Part shown: piece after piece, positions 27,009 through 36,194 of the stretch
Position numbering within the stretch: position 1 is the stretch's first letter
How the letters are laid out: every line of letters starts with the position of its first letter
Assembly (NCBI RefSeq): GCF_963665445.1
Contig: NZ_OY762276.1
Location: forward strand, 1,334,001 to 1,398,000
Direction of reading: 5' to 3'
Length of the DNA stretch: 64,000 nt
Source of the DNA: an uncultured Desulfobulbus sp.
GTDB taxonomy: Bacteria > Desulfobacterota > Desulfobulbia > Desulfobulbales > Desulfobulbaceae
Position numbers and translations under genes: made by a program
Notes under the pieces: model-generated
What the model saw: only the letters and a program-made list of their open reading frames with translations
What the model was told of the DNA's origin: nothing
The model's database searches: none

Positions 27009-28562
27009 CTGGAGTTTGGAGTTTCATGGTTAAGCCACCGTCACGATGGCGGTGCCGGATGAGTTACCCTATTGTTCCTTTCTCTCCGTTTCCTGGAGTT
27101 TTTTCCTGAATCGGCAGTATTGCCCGATTTCCCAAGGGGTGAACCGGGTTCGAATTTTCGGCATGTCGGGTTCCACCAGTCCCGAACCCGGACATGGCTG
27201 AAAAACATCCGTAGTCCCAAGCGAATCTGGCCGGCGGTCACCGGGGCCTTTTTCCGCCATGGCGTCAGTTGCAGCAGTCCGTGCATCTGCTCGCTGCAAT
27301 ACATGCTCAGCAGTTGCGGCAGGGCATAGGCGGCCGAAAGGATCTGAGTCCAGCGGTGCAGCACTTGGCGGGACTGCTGCCAGGCCTCGCGCCAGCCCCA
27401 ACCGTTCTTCATCTGGTTGAAGAGGTCTTCGATGGCCCAGCGGCGGGCGTAGAACTTGAACACCTCGTCTGCACTCAGCTGACTGTTGGTGGAGATGAGC
27501 AGGCGTGGCTTACTGAGCTCGCCATCCTCGTCTTCGAACTGCATCCACACGGCCCTGACTCGATGGCCGCGAAGGAATTTAGCCAGGCAGACAGCACTCC
27601 GGTAGCGTACCCATTGCCACTTGCCGTAGAGGAACAGCCAATGGCGTACCTCCGGCAAGAGAGCAACCACCTCCGGGGTATATTTGTCGCCATACTTGGC
27701 CGGTCGCCCCCGTTTGCCGGTGGCTACGGGGAGCGCGTACAGCACCGTATCCCGTCGGACCTGGCCGATCACCTGAAAACCAAGGGCCAGGACAAAGGAG
27801 ATCAAAGGGTACTTCATATACCAACTGTCCACCAGGAGGCAGACCTTTTTGCCGGTGAACACCCGTGCTACGGTCCTGAGCAGGACCTTGGCCGCATCGA
27901 GCTTGCCGGTGTTGCCGTCGGTGCGCATCAGCCGGGAGAGCAAAGGGATCGCCGAGTGCTTTTTGCCCCTGGTTACCGACAGGGCCATGCTCACCCAGCA
28001 CTGGCCGCGGGCATACTGGGGTCGATTGGCCTTGTTGCCGTGCTGGTGATAGATTCCGCTTCCCGGCGCCTTTCGGGAAGCCCGGTAGACGAAGGTGTCG
28101 TCAATGATCAGGAACCAGACCAGCTGGGGAAAGAAGGTCACCACCATCCGGGCCATCTGCACCCCAAGGGCGACCCAGGACCACTTGCCTTCCTGGAGCC
28201 ATTTGTAATAGGCGCTCCAACTGCGTAGCGGTCTGATCGCCAGCCAGGCTCCGGTAACAAACCCGGTCTGGGTGAGCATGGCTCCGATCAGCAGTTCGAT
28301 AAAGGTTGGAACGGAACGTACCGGTAGAGCCCTGGCAAGGAATGTGATACATTCAAACAGGGTCCCGGGGATACTGCCATATCCCTTGTTGCCCATGGCG
28401 GCCTCCAGAAGAGTGAAGTTGTTCTCTTCTGAAGGCCGCGCTTTCTAAGGAAAGCGCGGCTGCCGCATTTCGGCAGCTATGTCAATAATTTTTTTATATT
28501 TTTTTAGTTTGGCCCCCCAAAATCGCCTTCCGGCCGGGCCAGCCTGAAACTCCAAACTCCAG
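27009..28562 (-). mobile_element. Complete IS4-like insertion sequence, 1,554 bp
   Basis: Perfect 18-bp terminal inverted repeats (CTGGAGTTTGGAGTTTCA at 27009-27026, its complement at 28545-28562) bracket one transposase gene, and an 8-bp direct duplication TTACGAGA lies immediately outside each end. An 8-bp duplication suits the ISPepr1-like group of IS4. Perfect ends and intact ORF indicate a recent insertion. It landed 15 bases upstream of the ATG of the lipoprotein gene at 28578. Confidence 0.93.
27041..28396 (-). CDS. IS4-like DDE transposase
   Basis: 451 residues. Catalytic acids are placed in FLIIDDTFVYR, VCLLVDSWYM and the IS4 signature YARRWAIEDLFNQMK, which fits Y-(2)-R-(3)-E-(6)-K. 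The C-terminal 50 residues are basic. It would cut and join the element's ends. The ORF is uninterrupted and lies wholly inside the 18-bp inverted repeats. Confidence 0.93.
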   Translation of the reverse strand: MGNKGYGSIPGTLFECITFLARALPVRSVPTFIELLIGAMLTQTGFVTGAWLAIRPLRSWSAYYKWLQEGKWSWVALGVQMARMVVTFFPQLVWFLIIDDTFVYRASRKAPGSGIYHQHGNKANRPQYARGQCWVSMALSVTRGKKHSAIPLLSRLMRTDGNTGKLDAAKVLLRTVARVFTGKKVCLLVDSWYMKYPLISFVLALGFQVIGQVRRDTVLYALPVATGKRGRPAKYGDKYTPEVVALLPEVRHWLFLYGKWQWVRYRSAVCLAKFLRGHRVRAVWMQFEDEDGELSKPRLLISTNSQLSADEVFKFYARRWAIEDLFNQMKNGWGWREAWQQSRQVLHRWTQILSAAYALPQLLSMYCSEQMHGLLQLTPWRKKAPVTAGQIRLGLRMFFSHVRVRDWWNPTCRKFEPGSPLGKSGNTADSGKNSRKRRERNNRVTHPAPPS

Positions 28563-28570
28563 TTACGAGA
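28563..28570 (+). repeat. 8-bp target duplication, right copy
   Basis: TTACGAGA, identical to 27001-27008. The bases continue into GAGTGTC and the ATG at 28578. Confidence 0.9.
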
Positions 28571-28577
28571 GAGTGTC

Positions 28578-29072
28578 ATGAAAACAAAAAGGTTGTGGCC
28601 TGCCCTGTTACTGACCCTGCTGCTCGCCGGATGTGTCGGCACTCGGGACTCGGTTCCCAAGGGGACCTGGCTTGAGGATGCAGACATCCAAAAGACCATT
28701 GAGAGTGGGACTGTTTTTCCCGGCCACAGGTACTATTACCTGGGATCGCTAACCGCTCCAGATTCCTTTATTGCCATCGATAATCGGTGGCAGTTGCACA
28801 GCCGAGTTTGGGCTGACGTCGTCCTGACCCAGGAACGCCTGGCTGGCTGGCTGCAGTGGTACAGCCATGAGGATTACGGCAGTTGTTCCTATCGCGCCGG
28901 CCGCATTCTTGCCCCGGATGGTAGCCAGGTTGGTTACTGGTATTCACAGAATCCGATCAATACCATTTACATGCCTGGGCCGGGTATTATCGAGGTGTAC
29001 AAACCGCATGATGTCGGTGGAGCCGTATGCGGTGAGCCGCGTGATGACGGCTTTTTTTCGGGAGCTGATTAG
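28578..29072 (+). CDS. Hypothetical lipoprotein displaced from its upstream region by an IS
   Basis: 164 residues with a lipoprotein signal (lipobox LLAGC, Cys at about 19). The mature part is Trp/Tyr-rich, with paired Cys in YGSCSY and GAVCGEP, and no recognised domain. GAGAG just upstream of the ATG serves as ribosome-binding site and survives at the IS junction, but everything further upstream was separated by the 1.55-kb insertion, so expression may be lost or now driven from the element. A hairpin terminator follows at 29082. Confidence 0.75.
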   Translation: MKTKRLWPALLLTLLLAGCVGTRDSVPKGTWLEDADIQKTIESGTVFPGHRYYYLGSLTAPDSFIAIDNRWQLHSRVWADVVLTQERLAGWLQWYSHEDYGSCSYRAGRILAPDGSQVGYWYSQNPINTIYMPGPGIIEVYKPHDVGGAVCGEPRDDGFFSGAD

Positions 29073-29081
29073 AGAATGGTA

Positions 29082-29117
29082 AAAAGCCATTCAACTGACT
29101 GAAATTGAACGGCTTTT
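29082..29117 (+). terminator. Hairpin terminator after the lipoprotein gene
   Basis: AAAAGCC-a-TTCAA pairs with TTGAA-C-GGCTTTT around a ten-base loop, ending in a short T-run. The rest of 29073-29311 shows no gene. Confidence 0.6.
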
Positions 29118-29311
29118 CAGGAGGCTGGATAACTATCATGTATTTGATTACCGCCAAAGCTCAGCTTGAAAAGAGGAGATCTCTCCCGATGATCGAGATA
29201 ACCTCGGTGTGGTGCGACACTCCCTAGAAACAGCCCCCTCATCGATGTCATCCCGAATGTGAGGGATCTCGTCTTTGATCCCCTTGAACTGAATTTCAGT
29301 GGTAATCAGTA

Positions 29312-30385
29312 TTATTTAAGGACCTGTTCCGATTGTTGGAGATAATACTGATCCGACATTCGGGTCCATTCTCGCGCCGATTTCAGGAAGGTGCGCTGTG
29401 ATTCCAACACTTCCTTAAAAAGCGGATCCTTCGCCGCATACTCATCAAGGACCTCATCAGTGGCTTTTTTCATGGCAACCAGAACCGGCTCTGGAAAGGT
29501 CATAACCTTTATGTCGGGGTATTGGGTTTTCATTTCGGCCCAGGCCTTGGCGCTCATGGCAAAGTTGTCGTAGTACATATCAGCGGCAGCCGCCTGAATC
29601 GCTGTCTTCAGCATGGTTTGATATTCCTTGGGCAGGCTGTTAAAGGCCTTCTTGCTGATGAGAAATTGCATATCCGAGGCTGGTTCATGCCAACCGGCAT
29701 AGTAAAAAGGGGCGATTTTATGAAAGCCCATCTTGATATCCATGCCTGGACCGACCCATTCCAGGGCATCTATGGTGCCGCGATCAAGGGCGGTGTACAG
29801 TTCGCCGGGTGCGATGTTGGTGACGTTGACCCCGAGTTTGGCAAAGACCTCACCGGCAACACTCGGAATACGCATCTTCAGGCCTTTGAGGTCATCAAGC
29901 GATTTGATTTCCTTGCGGAACCAGCCCCCCATCTGCACCCCGGTATTGCCGCCGGGAAAGGAATAGACGCCGAATTTATCGTAGCATTTCTGCATTAATT
30001 CCAAGCCGCCACCGTAAAAGAGCCAGGTTTCCTGCTCGCTCATGGTCATGCCGAACGGGACAGTGGTAAAGAGGGTCGTGGTGGCATCTTTGCCTTTCCA
30101 GTAGTAGGAGGCGGTGTGGCCCATCTCGTACTGCCCGCCCTTGACCATGTCCAGGATCTCAAGGGGAGCCTTGTGTTTCTCCGCCCCCTCCACTTTGATG
30201 ACAAAATTGCCGCCGCTCATCTCACCAACCAGTTGCGCCACCTTTTGTGGTGGCGTGATCAGTGGGGTCAGGGTGCTGTTCCAGGTCGCAGCCAGGTTCC
30301 AGCGGACCTTTTTCATTTCCGCGGCAAACAGGGGTGAGCCGAGCAGCATGCTGCTCGCCAGGATCAAGGCTCCGATACGCTTCAT
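29312..30385 (-). CDS. TRAP substrate-binding protein, 2-oxoacid/lactate-like (locus 2, second copy)
   Basis: 357 residues from ATG 30385 with GGAGG upstream and a signal peptide ending SPLFAA. The mature protein shows the TakP-like features YDKFGVYSFPGGNTGVQMGG, WFRKEIKSLDDLKGLKMRIP, ALEWVGPGMDIKMGFHKIAP and YYAGWHEP, which in characterised relatives bind alpha-keto acids or lactate. It is a close paralogue of the protein at 32542-33618. It lies 124 bases downstream of dctM, at the end of the locus, so one permease may serve two receptors. Confidence 0.88.
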   Translation of the reverse strand: MKRIGALILASSMLLGSPLFAAEMKKVRWNLAATWNSTLTPLITPPQKVAQLVGEMSGGNFVIKVEGAEKHKAPLEILDMVKGGQYEMGHTASYYWKGKDATTTLFTTVPFGMTMSEQETWLFYGGGLELMQKCYDKFGVYSFPGGNTGVQMGGWFRKEIKSLDDLKGLKMRIPSVAGEVFAKLGVNVTNIAPGELYTALDRGTIDALEWVGPGMDIKMGFHKIAPFYYAGWHEPASDMQFLISKKAFNSLPKEYQTMLKTAIQAAAADMYYDNFAMSAKAWAEMKTQYPDIKVMTFPEPVLVAMKKATDEVLDEYAAKDPLFKEVLESQRTFLKSAREWTRMSDQYYLQQSEQVLK

Positions 30386-30508
30386 AGTTTCCTCCGGTAC
30401 ATGGTCAATGTCGCTGATTCTACAAAAATGATACGAATTACTTTCCTCGTGGGATGCAATGTACCGAGATTCAATCAAAAATCCAGTGGATTGCGCATCT
30501 CTTTTACC

Positions 30509-31837
30509 CTACAATCCAAATATGTGCGGAAAGACGGCCAGGGTAAAGAGCACCAAGGCCTGCAAGCCTATGAACGGAATAACCCCACGGTAGATATCCA
30601 CGGTATTTACCTCAGGCGGACAGCAGCCTTTGAGGTAAAAGAGCGAGAATCCAAAGGGGGGGGTGAGGAACGAGGTTTGCAAATTCATGGCAATGAGGAT
30701 AGCGAACCAGAGCGGATCAAGGCCGATGGCCTCGGCGACCGGTTTGATGATCGGCACGACAATGTAGGTGATTTCAAAAAAATCGATAAAAAAACCGAGA
30801 ATAAAAATGACCAGCATCACCAGAAAGATAAAGGTCCATTTTTGGCCAGGCAGGCTGAGCATGATCTCTTCGACTATGGTGTCGGCACCGCTGTAGAGAA
30901 AGACCATGGAAAAGGCGGTGGCGCCGATAAGAATGGCAAAGACCATGGCCGCCACCTTGACTGTCTCCAGGGCGGATTCCTCGACCACCTGCCAACTTAG
31001 TTTCTTATACATCGCCGCCAGTACCACCGCGCCGACGCTCCCAACGGCGGCAGACTCTGTGGGGGTGGCAATGCCGATAAAAATCGAGCCGAGAACAAGA
31101 AAAATGAGGGTCAGTGGCGGCAATATGGCGATGATAGCCTTCTTGATGGTTTCTCCGCGCGAGCCTTCTCGCAGAGGCATGGCCGGAGCAGCATCCTTCT
31201 TGAGAAAGGCCCAGATGAGGATAAAAACGACGTAAATAGCCACCAGGCCGAGTCCTGGTCCGAGGGCGCCTGCAAAGAGATCACCGACCGGTAACTGGAA
31301 AACATCGCCTAAAACAACGAGGACAACCGAGGGGGGGATGATCTGCCCCAGGGTGCCCGCCGCACAGATGGTGCCGGTGGCAAGCGGTTTGGAATAGCCG
31401 TAACGGAGCATGACCGGCAGAGAAATAACTCCCATGGCCACCACCGAGGCGCCGACGACACCGGTGGAAGCGGCCAGGAGTGCGCCCACCAGGACCGTGC
31501 TTACCGCAATACCACCGCGTACTCGGCCAAAAAGGGTTCCCATGGCCTCGAGCAGTCGCTCCGCCAATTGCGAGCGCTGCAGAATGATCCCCATGAAGAT
31601 AAACAGCGGGATGGCCATGAGAATGGTGTTGTTCATGATCGAGTAGACGCGAAAGGGCATCATCGAAAACATGCGCAAAAATTCATCAATCACCGAGACA
31701 AGACTCAGGTCGGGAGATACCTCCACCATGGCGGCGATGATGCCGAAGAAAATTGAGACCGAACCAAAGGTAAAGGCGACCGGATAGCCGATGCCAAGCA
31801 TCAAGAGGGCCGCGAAGAACATGATGATGCCGGTCAT
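30509..31837 (-). CDS. dctM: TRAP transporter large permease (locus 2)
   Basis: 442 residues with a dozen or more hydrophobic helices. The DctM pattern is clear: IPLFIFMGIILQRSQLAERLL, STGVVGASVVAMGVISLPVML, ICAAGTLGQIIPPSVVLVVLG and ATPTESAAVGSVGAV. It starts with ATGA overlapping the dctQ stop. Sequence is quite different from the locus 1 DctM, matching the different receptor type. Confidence 0.92.
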   Translation of the reverse strand: MTGIIMFFAALLMLGIGYPVAFTFGSVSIFFGIIAAMVEVSPDLSLVSVIDEFLRMFSMMPFRVYSIMNNTILMAIPLFIFMGIILQRSQLAERLLEAMGTLFGRVRGGIAVSTVLVGALLAASTGVVGASVVAMGVISLPVMLRYGYSKPLATGTICAAGTLGQIIPPSVVLVVLGDVFQLPVGDLFAGALGPGLGLVAIYVVFILIWAFLKKDAAPAMPLREGSRGETIKKAIIAILPPLTLIFLVLGSIFIGIATPTESAAVGSVGAVVLAAMYKKLSWQVVEESALETVKVAAMVFAILIGATAFSMVFLYSGADTIVEEIMLSLPGQKWTFIFLVMLVIFILGFFIDFFEITYIVVPIIKPVAEAIGLDPLWFAILIAMNLQTSFLTPPFGFSLFYLKGCCPPEVNTVDIYRGVIPFIGLQALVLFTLAVFPHIFGL

Positions 31838-32376
31838 ACCTGCTCCTCCCTGACGATTTCACGATGTGTGGCGGACTCGTCCCGTTTGAACAGAAGAATG
31901 TTTTTGACGGTGTAGCCGATCGCGGTGAAGATGAGCACCCCGAAGGAGAGTGGAATCATGGCCTTGATCGCAAAACGGTAGGGCAGGCCACCGGGATTCT
32001 CGGATACTTCCTTGATTTGATAGGAATCTATGACAAAGTCGAAAGAACCGAACATGACCAGGCTGGCCAGCGGCACAAGGAAAAAAACAGTACCTATGAT
32101 GTTGATCACGGCCCTGGTTTTAGGGGAATAACGGTCGTAGAGAAAATCGACTCGAACATGCCCTTCATCAAGCAGCGCCACCGAAACACCGTAGAGAATG
32201 ACGATGGAAAAAAGGTGCCATTCCAATTCCTGCATCCCTACCGAGCTGTTATGGAAAAAGTAGCGCATGACCACGTCATAGAAGACGTTGAAGGTCATGA
32301 GCAAGAAAACAACCGCTAACAGTTTGCTTAAAATGCGGTTGAACCCCTGGTAGAATCGTTCGATGTGCGCCAACAT
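31834..32376 (-). CDS. dctQ: TRAP transporter small permease (locus 2)
   Basis: 180 residues with four hydrophobic helices and family segments VVMRYFFHNSSVGMQELEWH and VALLDEGHVRVDFLYDRYS. It overlaps dctM by four bases. A strong terminator lies between it and the upstream binding-protein gene, so it is probably expressed by partial read-through. Confidence 0.9.
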   Translation of the reverse strand: MLAHIERFYQGFNRILSKLLAVVFLLMTFNVFYDVVMRYFFHNSSVGMQELEWHLFSIVILYGVSVALLDEGHVRVDFLYDRYSPKTRAVINIIGTVFFLVPLASLVMFGSFDFVIDSYQIKEVSENPGGLPYRFAIKAMIPLSFGVLIFTAIGYTVKNILLFKRDESATHREIVREEQV

Positions 32377-32477
32377 TCCTGCCTGTTCCCCCTTTGTTTA
32401 CGAAAAAAAACGCGTAAATCCAATATGGTGATCGTTTTCTAGCATGCTTGCTCGACAGCGACAAGCCTGCAAACGAT

Positions 32478-32520
32478 AAAAAAAAGCCGTCCGACCCGCT
32501 ATGTATCGAGACGGACGGCT
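32478..32520 (-). terminator. Terminator between binding-protein and permease genes
   Basis: AGCCGTCCG and CGGACGGCT arms (32520-32512 and 32493-32485) are followed by eight T on the minus strand. It lies 21 bases after the binding-protein stop and about 100 bases before dctQ. Confidence 0.85.
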
Positions 32521-32541
32521 GCACTTGAAGAAAGAGCGTTG

Positions 32542-33618
32542 TTACTGCACGACCTTCTCCGATTGTTCCAGATAGAACTGCTCGCTCATCTTGGACCATT
32601 CGCGCGCTTTTTTCATGTACGCCCGCTGTGAATCAAGGACCTTTTTGAAAAATGGATCCTGGGCGGCATAGCCATCGAGGACTTCATCCGTGGCCTTTTT
32701 CATGGCTGCAAGCACCGCTTCAGGGAAGGTCATGACCTTGATATTGGGATATTCAGTCTTGATCGAGACCCAAGCATCGGCGCTCATGGCGAAATTCTCA
32801 TAGTGCATGTCTGCTGCGGCAGCCTGGATCGCGGTTTTCAGCGCTGCCTGATATGCGGGCGGCAGCTTGTCGAATTCTTTTTTGTTGATCAGGAATTGCA
32901 GATCAGTGGCGGGCTCATGCCATCCGGCGTAATAGTAGGGGGCTATCTTGTGAAAGCCCATTTTGATATCCATGCCTGGGCCAACCCATTCCAGGGCATC
33001 GATGGTTCCACGATCAAGCGATGTGTAGAGTTCGCCGGGGGCGATATTGGTGACGTTGACGCCCAGTTTGGCAAAGACCTCACCGGCAATGCCCGGAATA
33101 CGCATCTTCAGCCCTTTGAGGTCATCAAGTGACTTGATTTCCTTGCGGAACCAACCACCCATCTGCACGCCGGTATTGCCGCCGGGCAAGGCGATGAGAC
33201 CGAATTTATCGTAGCATTGCTGCATCAACTCCAAACCGCCGCCATAATAGAGCCATGCATTTTGCTCGTCGTTGTTCATGCCAAAGGGCATGGTGGTGAA
33301 AATGGCGGTGACCGCATCCTTGCCCTTCCAGTAATAGGATGCGGAATGACCAAGCTCATACTGGCCGCCTTTGACCATGTCGAGAATTTCAAGTGGTGCC
33401 TTGTGCTTTTCAGCACCTTCGATCTTGATCACAAAGTTGCCGTCGGTCATCTCGCTGACCATCTTGGAGACTTTCAGCGGGGCATCGACAAAGGGGGTAA
33501 GGGTGCTGTTCCAGGTCATGGCCATTTTCCAGCGGACCTTTTTTTCGGCCGCCAGGGCAGCTGTGGCCACCAGCACGCATACGGCAAGGACCAGGGCAAC
33601 TCTTCCAATACGTTTCAT
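32542..33618 (-). CDS. TRAP substrate-binding protein, 2-oxoacid/lactate-like (locus 2, first copy)
   Basis: 358 residues from ATG 33618 with GGAGGAG upstream and a signal peptide ending AALAA. It shares long identical blocks with the paralogue at 29312-30385, including ALEWVGPGMDIKMGFHKIAP and GVQMGGWFRKEIKSLDDLK, and has the TakP-like YYYAGWHEP. Likely ligands are 2-oxo or 2-hydroxy monocarboxylates, which would suit a lactate- or pyruvate-using sulfate reducer (inference). A terminator directly after the gene suggests much more receptor than permease is made. Confidence 0.9.
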   Translation of the reverse strand: MKRIGRVALVLAVCVLVATAALAAEKKVRWKMAMTWNSTLTPFVDAPLKVSKMVSEMTDGNFVIKIEGAEKHKAPLEILDMVKGGQYELGHSASYYWKGKDAVTAIFTTMPFGMNNDEQNAWLYYGGGLELMQQCYDKFGLIALPGGNTGVQMGGWFRKEIKSLDDLKGLKMRIPGIAGEVFAKLGVNVTNIAPGELYTSLDRGTIDALEWVGPGMDIKMGFHKIAPYYYAGWHEPATDLQFLINKKEFDKLPPAYQAALKTAIQAAAADMHYENFAMSADAWVSIKTEYPNIKVMTFPEAVLAAMKKATDEVLDGYAAQDPFFKKVLDSQRAYMKKAREWSKMSEQFYLEQSEKVVQ

Positions 33619-33834
33619 GCTTCTCCTCCTGAGGTTGTCAAAGAATATGGACGATCTGGACCCCTGAACGGGGTTGGTGCCAAAGAAACTGTCGTAGGGC
33701 TCCACAAGGGGAAACGTATCTTTTTAATAAACGGTAAGAATCAAGAACACAAGAGATGTGATGGGTTTTTATGTGCAATCTCATCGAAGAAGCACCTCCT
33801 GTGAGCGGGGAACCCCTGAATGGGAGAACAATCT

Positions 33835-35067
33835 TTACCGCAACCAAGTACGCATGACACGAGAACCGGCAAGATACCAACACAGACAGAATACCTGGCA
33901 CAGGAGCATGAATCCGCAACCGGCACGCAGTCCAAGGGCGGAAAATTTTCCTGGTTCAGGGGGAGGCCAGCAGCCAATGACAACACCGATAATCCACTGG
34001 CCAATAAAGGCGACGACAAAGACCAGGAGGTTGACGGCCGTGCTGACCCGTCCGCTGAGGTGGGCAGGGAACGTTTGCGACAGGGCGGCATAGGTGAGGA
34101 TCCCCGAGGTCCCCCAAAAACCAAAAAGCAACCACAGTGGCCTGTGCCAACGGGCCGGGCCGGTGACCAGCAGGAGCTGAACGAGGATAAACAGGCCCAT
34201 GCCGGTTACGGCCGAGAACTGGACGGAGAGCCCCAAGCGGTGCAGCCGCTCGCTCAATGCACCCAGGAGGATGAATCCGACCATCATGGCCACTGCGAGC
34301 CAGAACAGGGTCGAGAAAACCGCTTCAGGTCTCAGGCCAGTCACATCTTTGAGCCAGGGACCTGCCCACAGTCCTTGAATGGCAAAAAAACTGGCCTGGG
34401 AGCAAGCGGTCAAAGGAGCGATGCGCCAGAAAACGGAGCTGGTGAAAATGTCTCGGATACCCTGGAGTTGATGGTTCAAGCCAGACCTATCTGGCTCAAT
34501 TTCTTTTGGAGGAACCGCGAAGAAGACAAGGGCAGCTGCCAGAAGAGTAACCAGGCCAAGGGCAATGAAAACACCCCGCCAATCGGTCCAGCTCAGCATC
34601 CATTGTACGGGCGAGGTGGCGGCCAGGGCCCCGAGACCGCCGGCTGCCATTTGAAATCCATTGACCAGCGGCCAGGTCTCGCGGGAAAACCACAGGGTAT
34701 AAGCCTTGAAAGCGGCCATAAGGCAAGCGGAGACGCCAAAACCGATCAAGCCGCGGCCAAGGATGAGCAGGACCATTGTTTGCCCACGGGCAAAGCAGAA
34801 CGCGCCAACGGCGGCAAAGAGGAGGAGAACGGCTTCGACCTTACGTGGGCCGTATCGATCAAGCAAAACGCCAAGGGGCAGCTGGGCCGAGGCAAAGGCG
34901 ATGAAATAGGTGGCGGTGAGCAGGCCCAGTGTCGAGGGGCCCAGGTTCATGTCGCGCAGCAGGTCCGGCGCCAGGACCGCATTGACCACACGGTAGAGAT
35001 AGGAGAGAAAGTAGCCACCGGCAAAGGGCAGGAAAATTCGCAGGAACAGGGCAGGGGAGAGTTTCAT
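33835..35067 (-). CDS. Major facilitator superfamily transporter
   Basis: 410 residues from ATG 35067, with about twelve hydrophobic helices. MFS hallmarks are LLDRYGPRKVEAVLLL (the loop 2-3 motif), GRGLIGFGVSACLMAAFKAYT and WRGVF in the fourth and fifth helices. The pattern resembles sugar-phosphate or nitrate-type porters, but the substrate is unknown. The upstream region is shared with a divergent EamA gene (35307). A long open frame on the opposite strand across it is a shadow. Confidence 0.85.
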   Translation of the reverse strand: MKLSPALFLRIFLPFAGGYFLSYLYRVVNAVLAPDLLRDMNLGPSTLGLLTATYFIAFASAQLPLGVLLDRYGPRKVEAVLLLFAAVGAFCFARGQTMVLLILGRGLIGFGVSACLMAAFKAYTLWFSRETWPLVNGFQMAAGGLGALAATSPVQWMLSWTDWRGVFIALGLVTLLAAALVFFAVPPKEIEPDRSGLNHQLQGIRDIFTSSVFWRIAPLTACSQASFFAIQGLWAGPWLKDVTGLRPEAVFSTLFWLAVAMMVGFILLGALSERLHRLGLSVQFSAVTGMGLFILVQLLLVTGPARWHRPLWLLFGFWGTSGILTYAALSQTFPAHLSGRVSTAVNLLVFVVAFIGQWIIGVVIGCWPPPEPGKFSALGLRAGCGFMLLCQVFCLCWYLAGSRVMRTWLR

Positions 35068-35306
35068 GCGCGAGTCCGTTGTTCGGGATGAGCGAGAGTC
35101 GCCTTGATGTATCTGCTCATACCCAAGGAGTTTCTCGTGGTCAAGGAGATTGCAAAGAGGCCGCACAGGAAAGGCGGCTTCCCATGAAGACAGGCAAAAG
35201 AAAAACCAATTCTTGTGGAGCTTGGCGTATCATCCGGCTACAATACAACTTTGTCGGTACTCCGTTGATGATGTAGATCACCCCTTCAAGGAAACCTCCA
35301 TCTGCC

Positions 35307-36194
35307 ATGCCCTATCTGCTCCTCGTTCTCACCACTCTCTTTTGGTCCGGCAACTTTGTGCTCAGCCGGGGAATGAATGCGGCCATTCCGCCGCTGGCAC
35401 TCTCTTTCTGGCGCTGGTCCCTGGCCCTGGTGATTCTTTTGCCAATGGCCTCGAAACCATTGTGGCGGCAACGAAGTCTGCTTCGCGCCCATACAGGGTT
35501 CATTCTCCTCCAGGGCATACTTGGAGTGACTGGCTTCAACACCCTGTTGTATCTAGCCATGCAGCATACCACCGTGATCAATGCCGTCCTGGTCAACTCC
35601 TGCATTCCCGTGCTGATTGCCCTTTTCTCTTGGTTCCTGTACCGGGAAACCCTGCTGCCTCGTCAGTGTATAGGCGTCTTTTTTTCCTTTATGGGAGTGG
35701 TGCTGATCATGGCTCAGGGAGCGTTTTCGGCTCTTCTCCAGGTCTCTTTTAACCGTGGCGATCTATTGGTGTTCGCAGCTGCAGTTGTCTGGGCATTGTA
35801 TTCTGCAAATCTGAAGAAATATCCCCGTGATCTCGATCCACTGGTCTATCTCACCGCCATCAGCCTAGTCGGGTGGGGAGGCATTCTCCCGTGCTATCTG
35901 ATCGAACGGGCTATGGGGAAAGACTTTGTCGTCAATACCGCAACCACCGTGACCATCGGCTATGTGGCGGTCTTTGCCTCGGTGCTTGCCTTTATTTTCT
36001 GGAATCGGGCAGTACGGCTCGTCGGCGCCAACAAGGCCGGTCCCTTTGTTCACCTGATGCCGGTGTTCAGCTCCATTCTGGCCGTCATTTTTCTTGGTGA
36101 AGCCCCCGCCTGGTACCAGGGCCAGGGGCTATTGCTCATCATTTTGGGTATTGTCCTGACAACGGTTGGCATCAAACAGACGGTCCTTGATTAG
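35307..36194 (+). CDS. EamA family (drug/metabolite) transporter
   Basis: 295 residues, about ten hydrophobic helices arranged as two EamA repeats: TTLFWSGNFVLSRGMN with FWRWSLALV in the first, and AAVVWALYSANLKKY with NKAGPFVHLMPVFSSILAVIFLGE in the second. Members export amino acids, nucleotides or drugs. Substrate is unknown. AAGGA lies upstream with long spacing. Divergent from the MFS gene. Confidence 0.88.
   Translation: MPYLLLVLTTLFWSGNFVLSRGMNAAIPPLALSFWRWSLALVILLPMASKPLWRQRSLLRAHTGFILLQGILGVTGFNTLLYLAMQHTTVINAVLVNSCIPVLIALFSWFLYRETLLPRQCIGVFFSFMGVVLIMAQGAFSALLQVSFNRGDLLVFAAAVVWALYSANLKKYPRDLDPLVYLTAISLVGWGGILPCYLIERAMGKDFVVNTATTVTIGYVAVFASVLAFIFWNRAVRLVGANKAGPFVHLMPVFSSILAVIFLGEAPAWYQGQGLLLIILGIVLTTVGIKQTVLD

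Noticed and set aside
33820..35091. 423-residue plus-strand ORF
   Set aside because: It is the antisense shadow of the MFS gene, very polar and low-complexity, with no recognisable domain.
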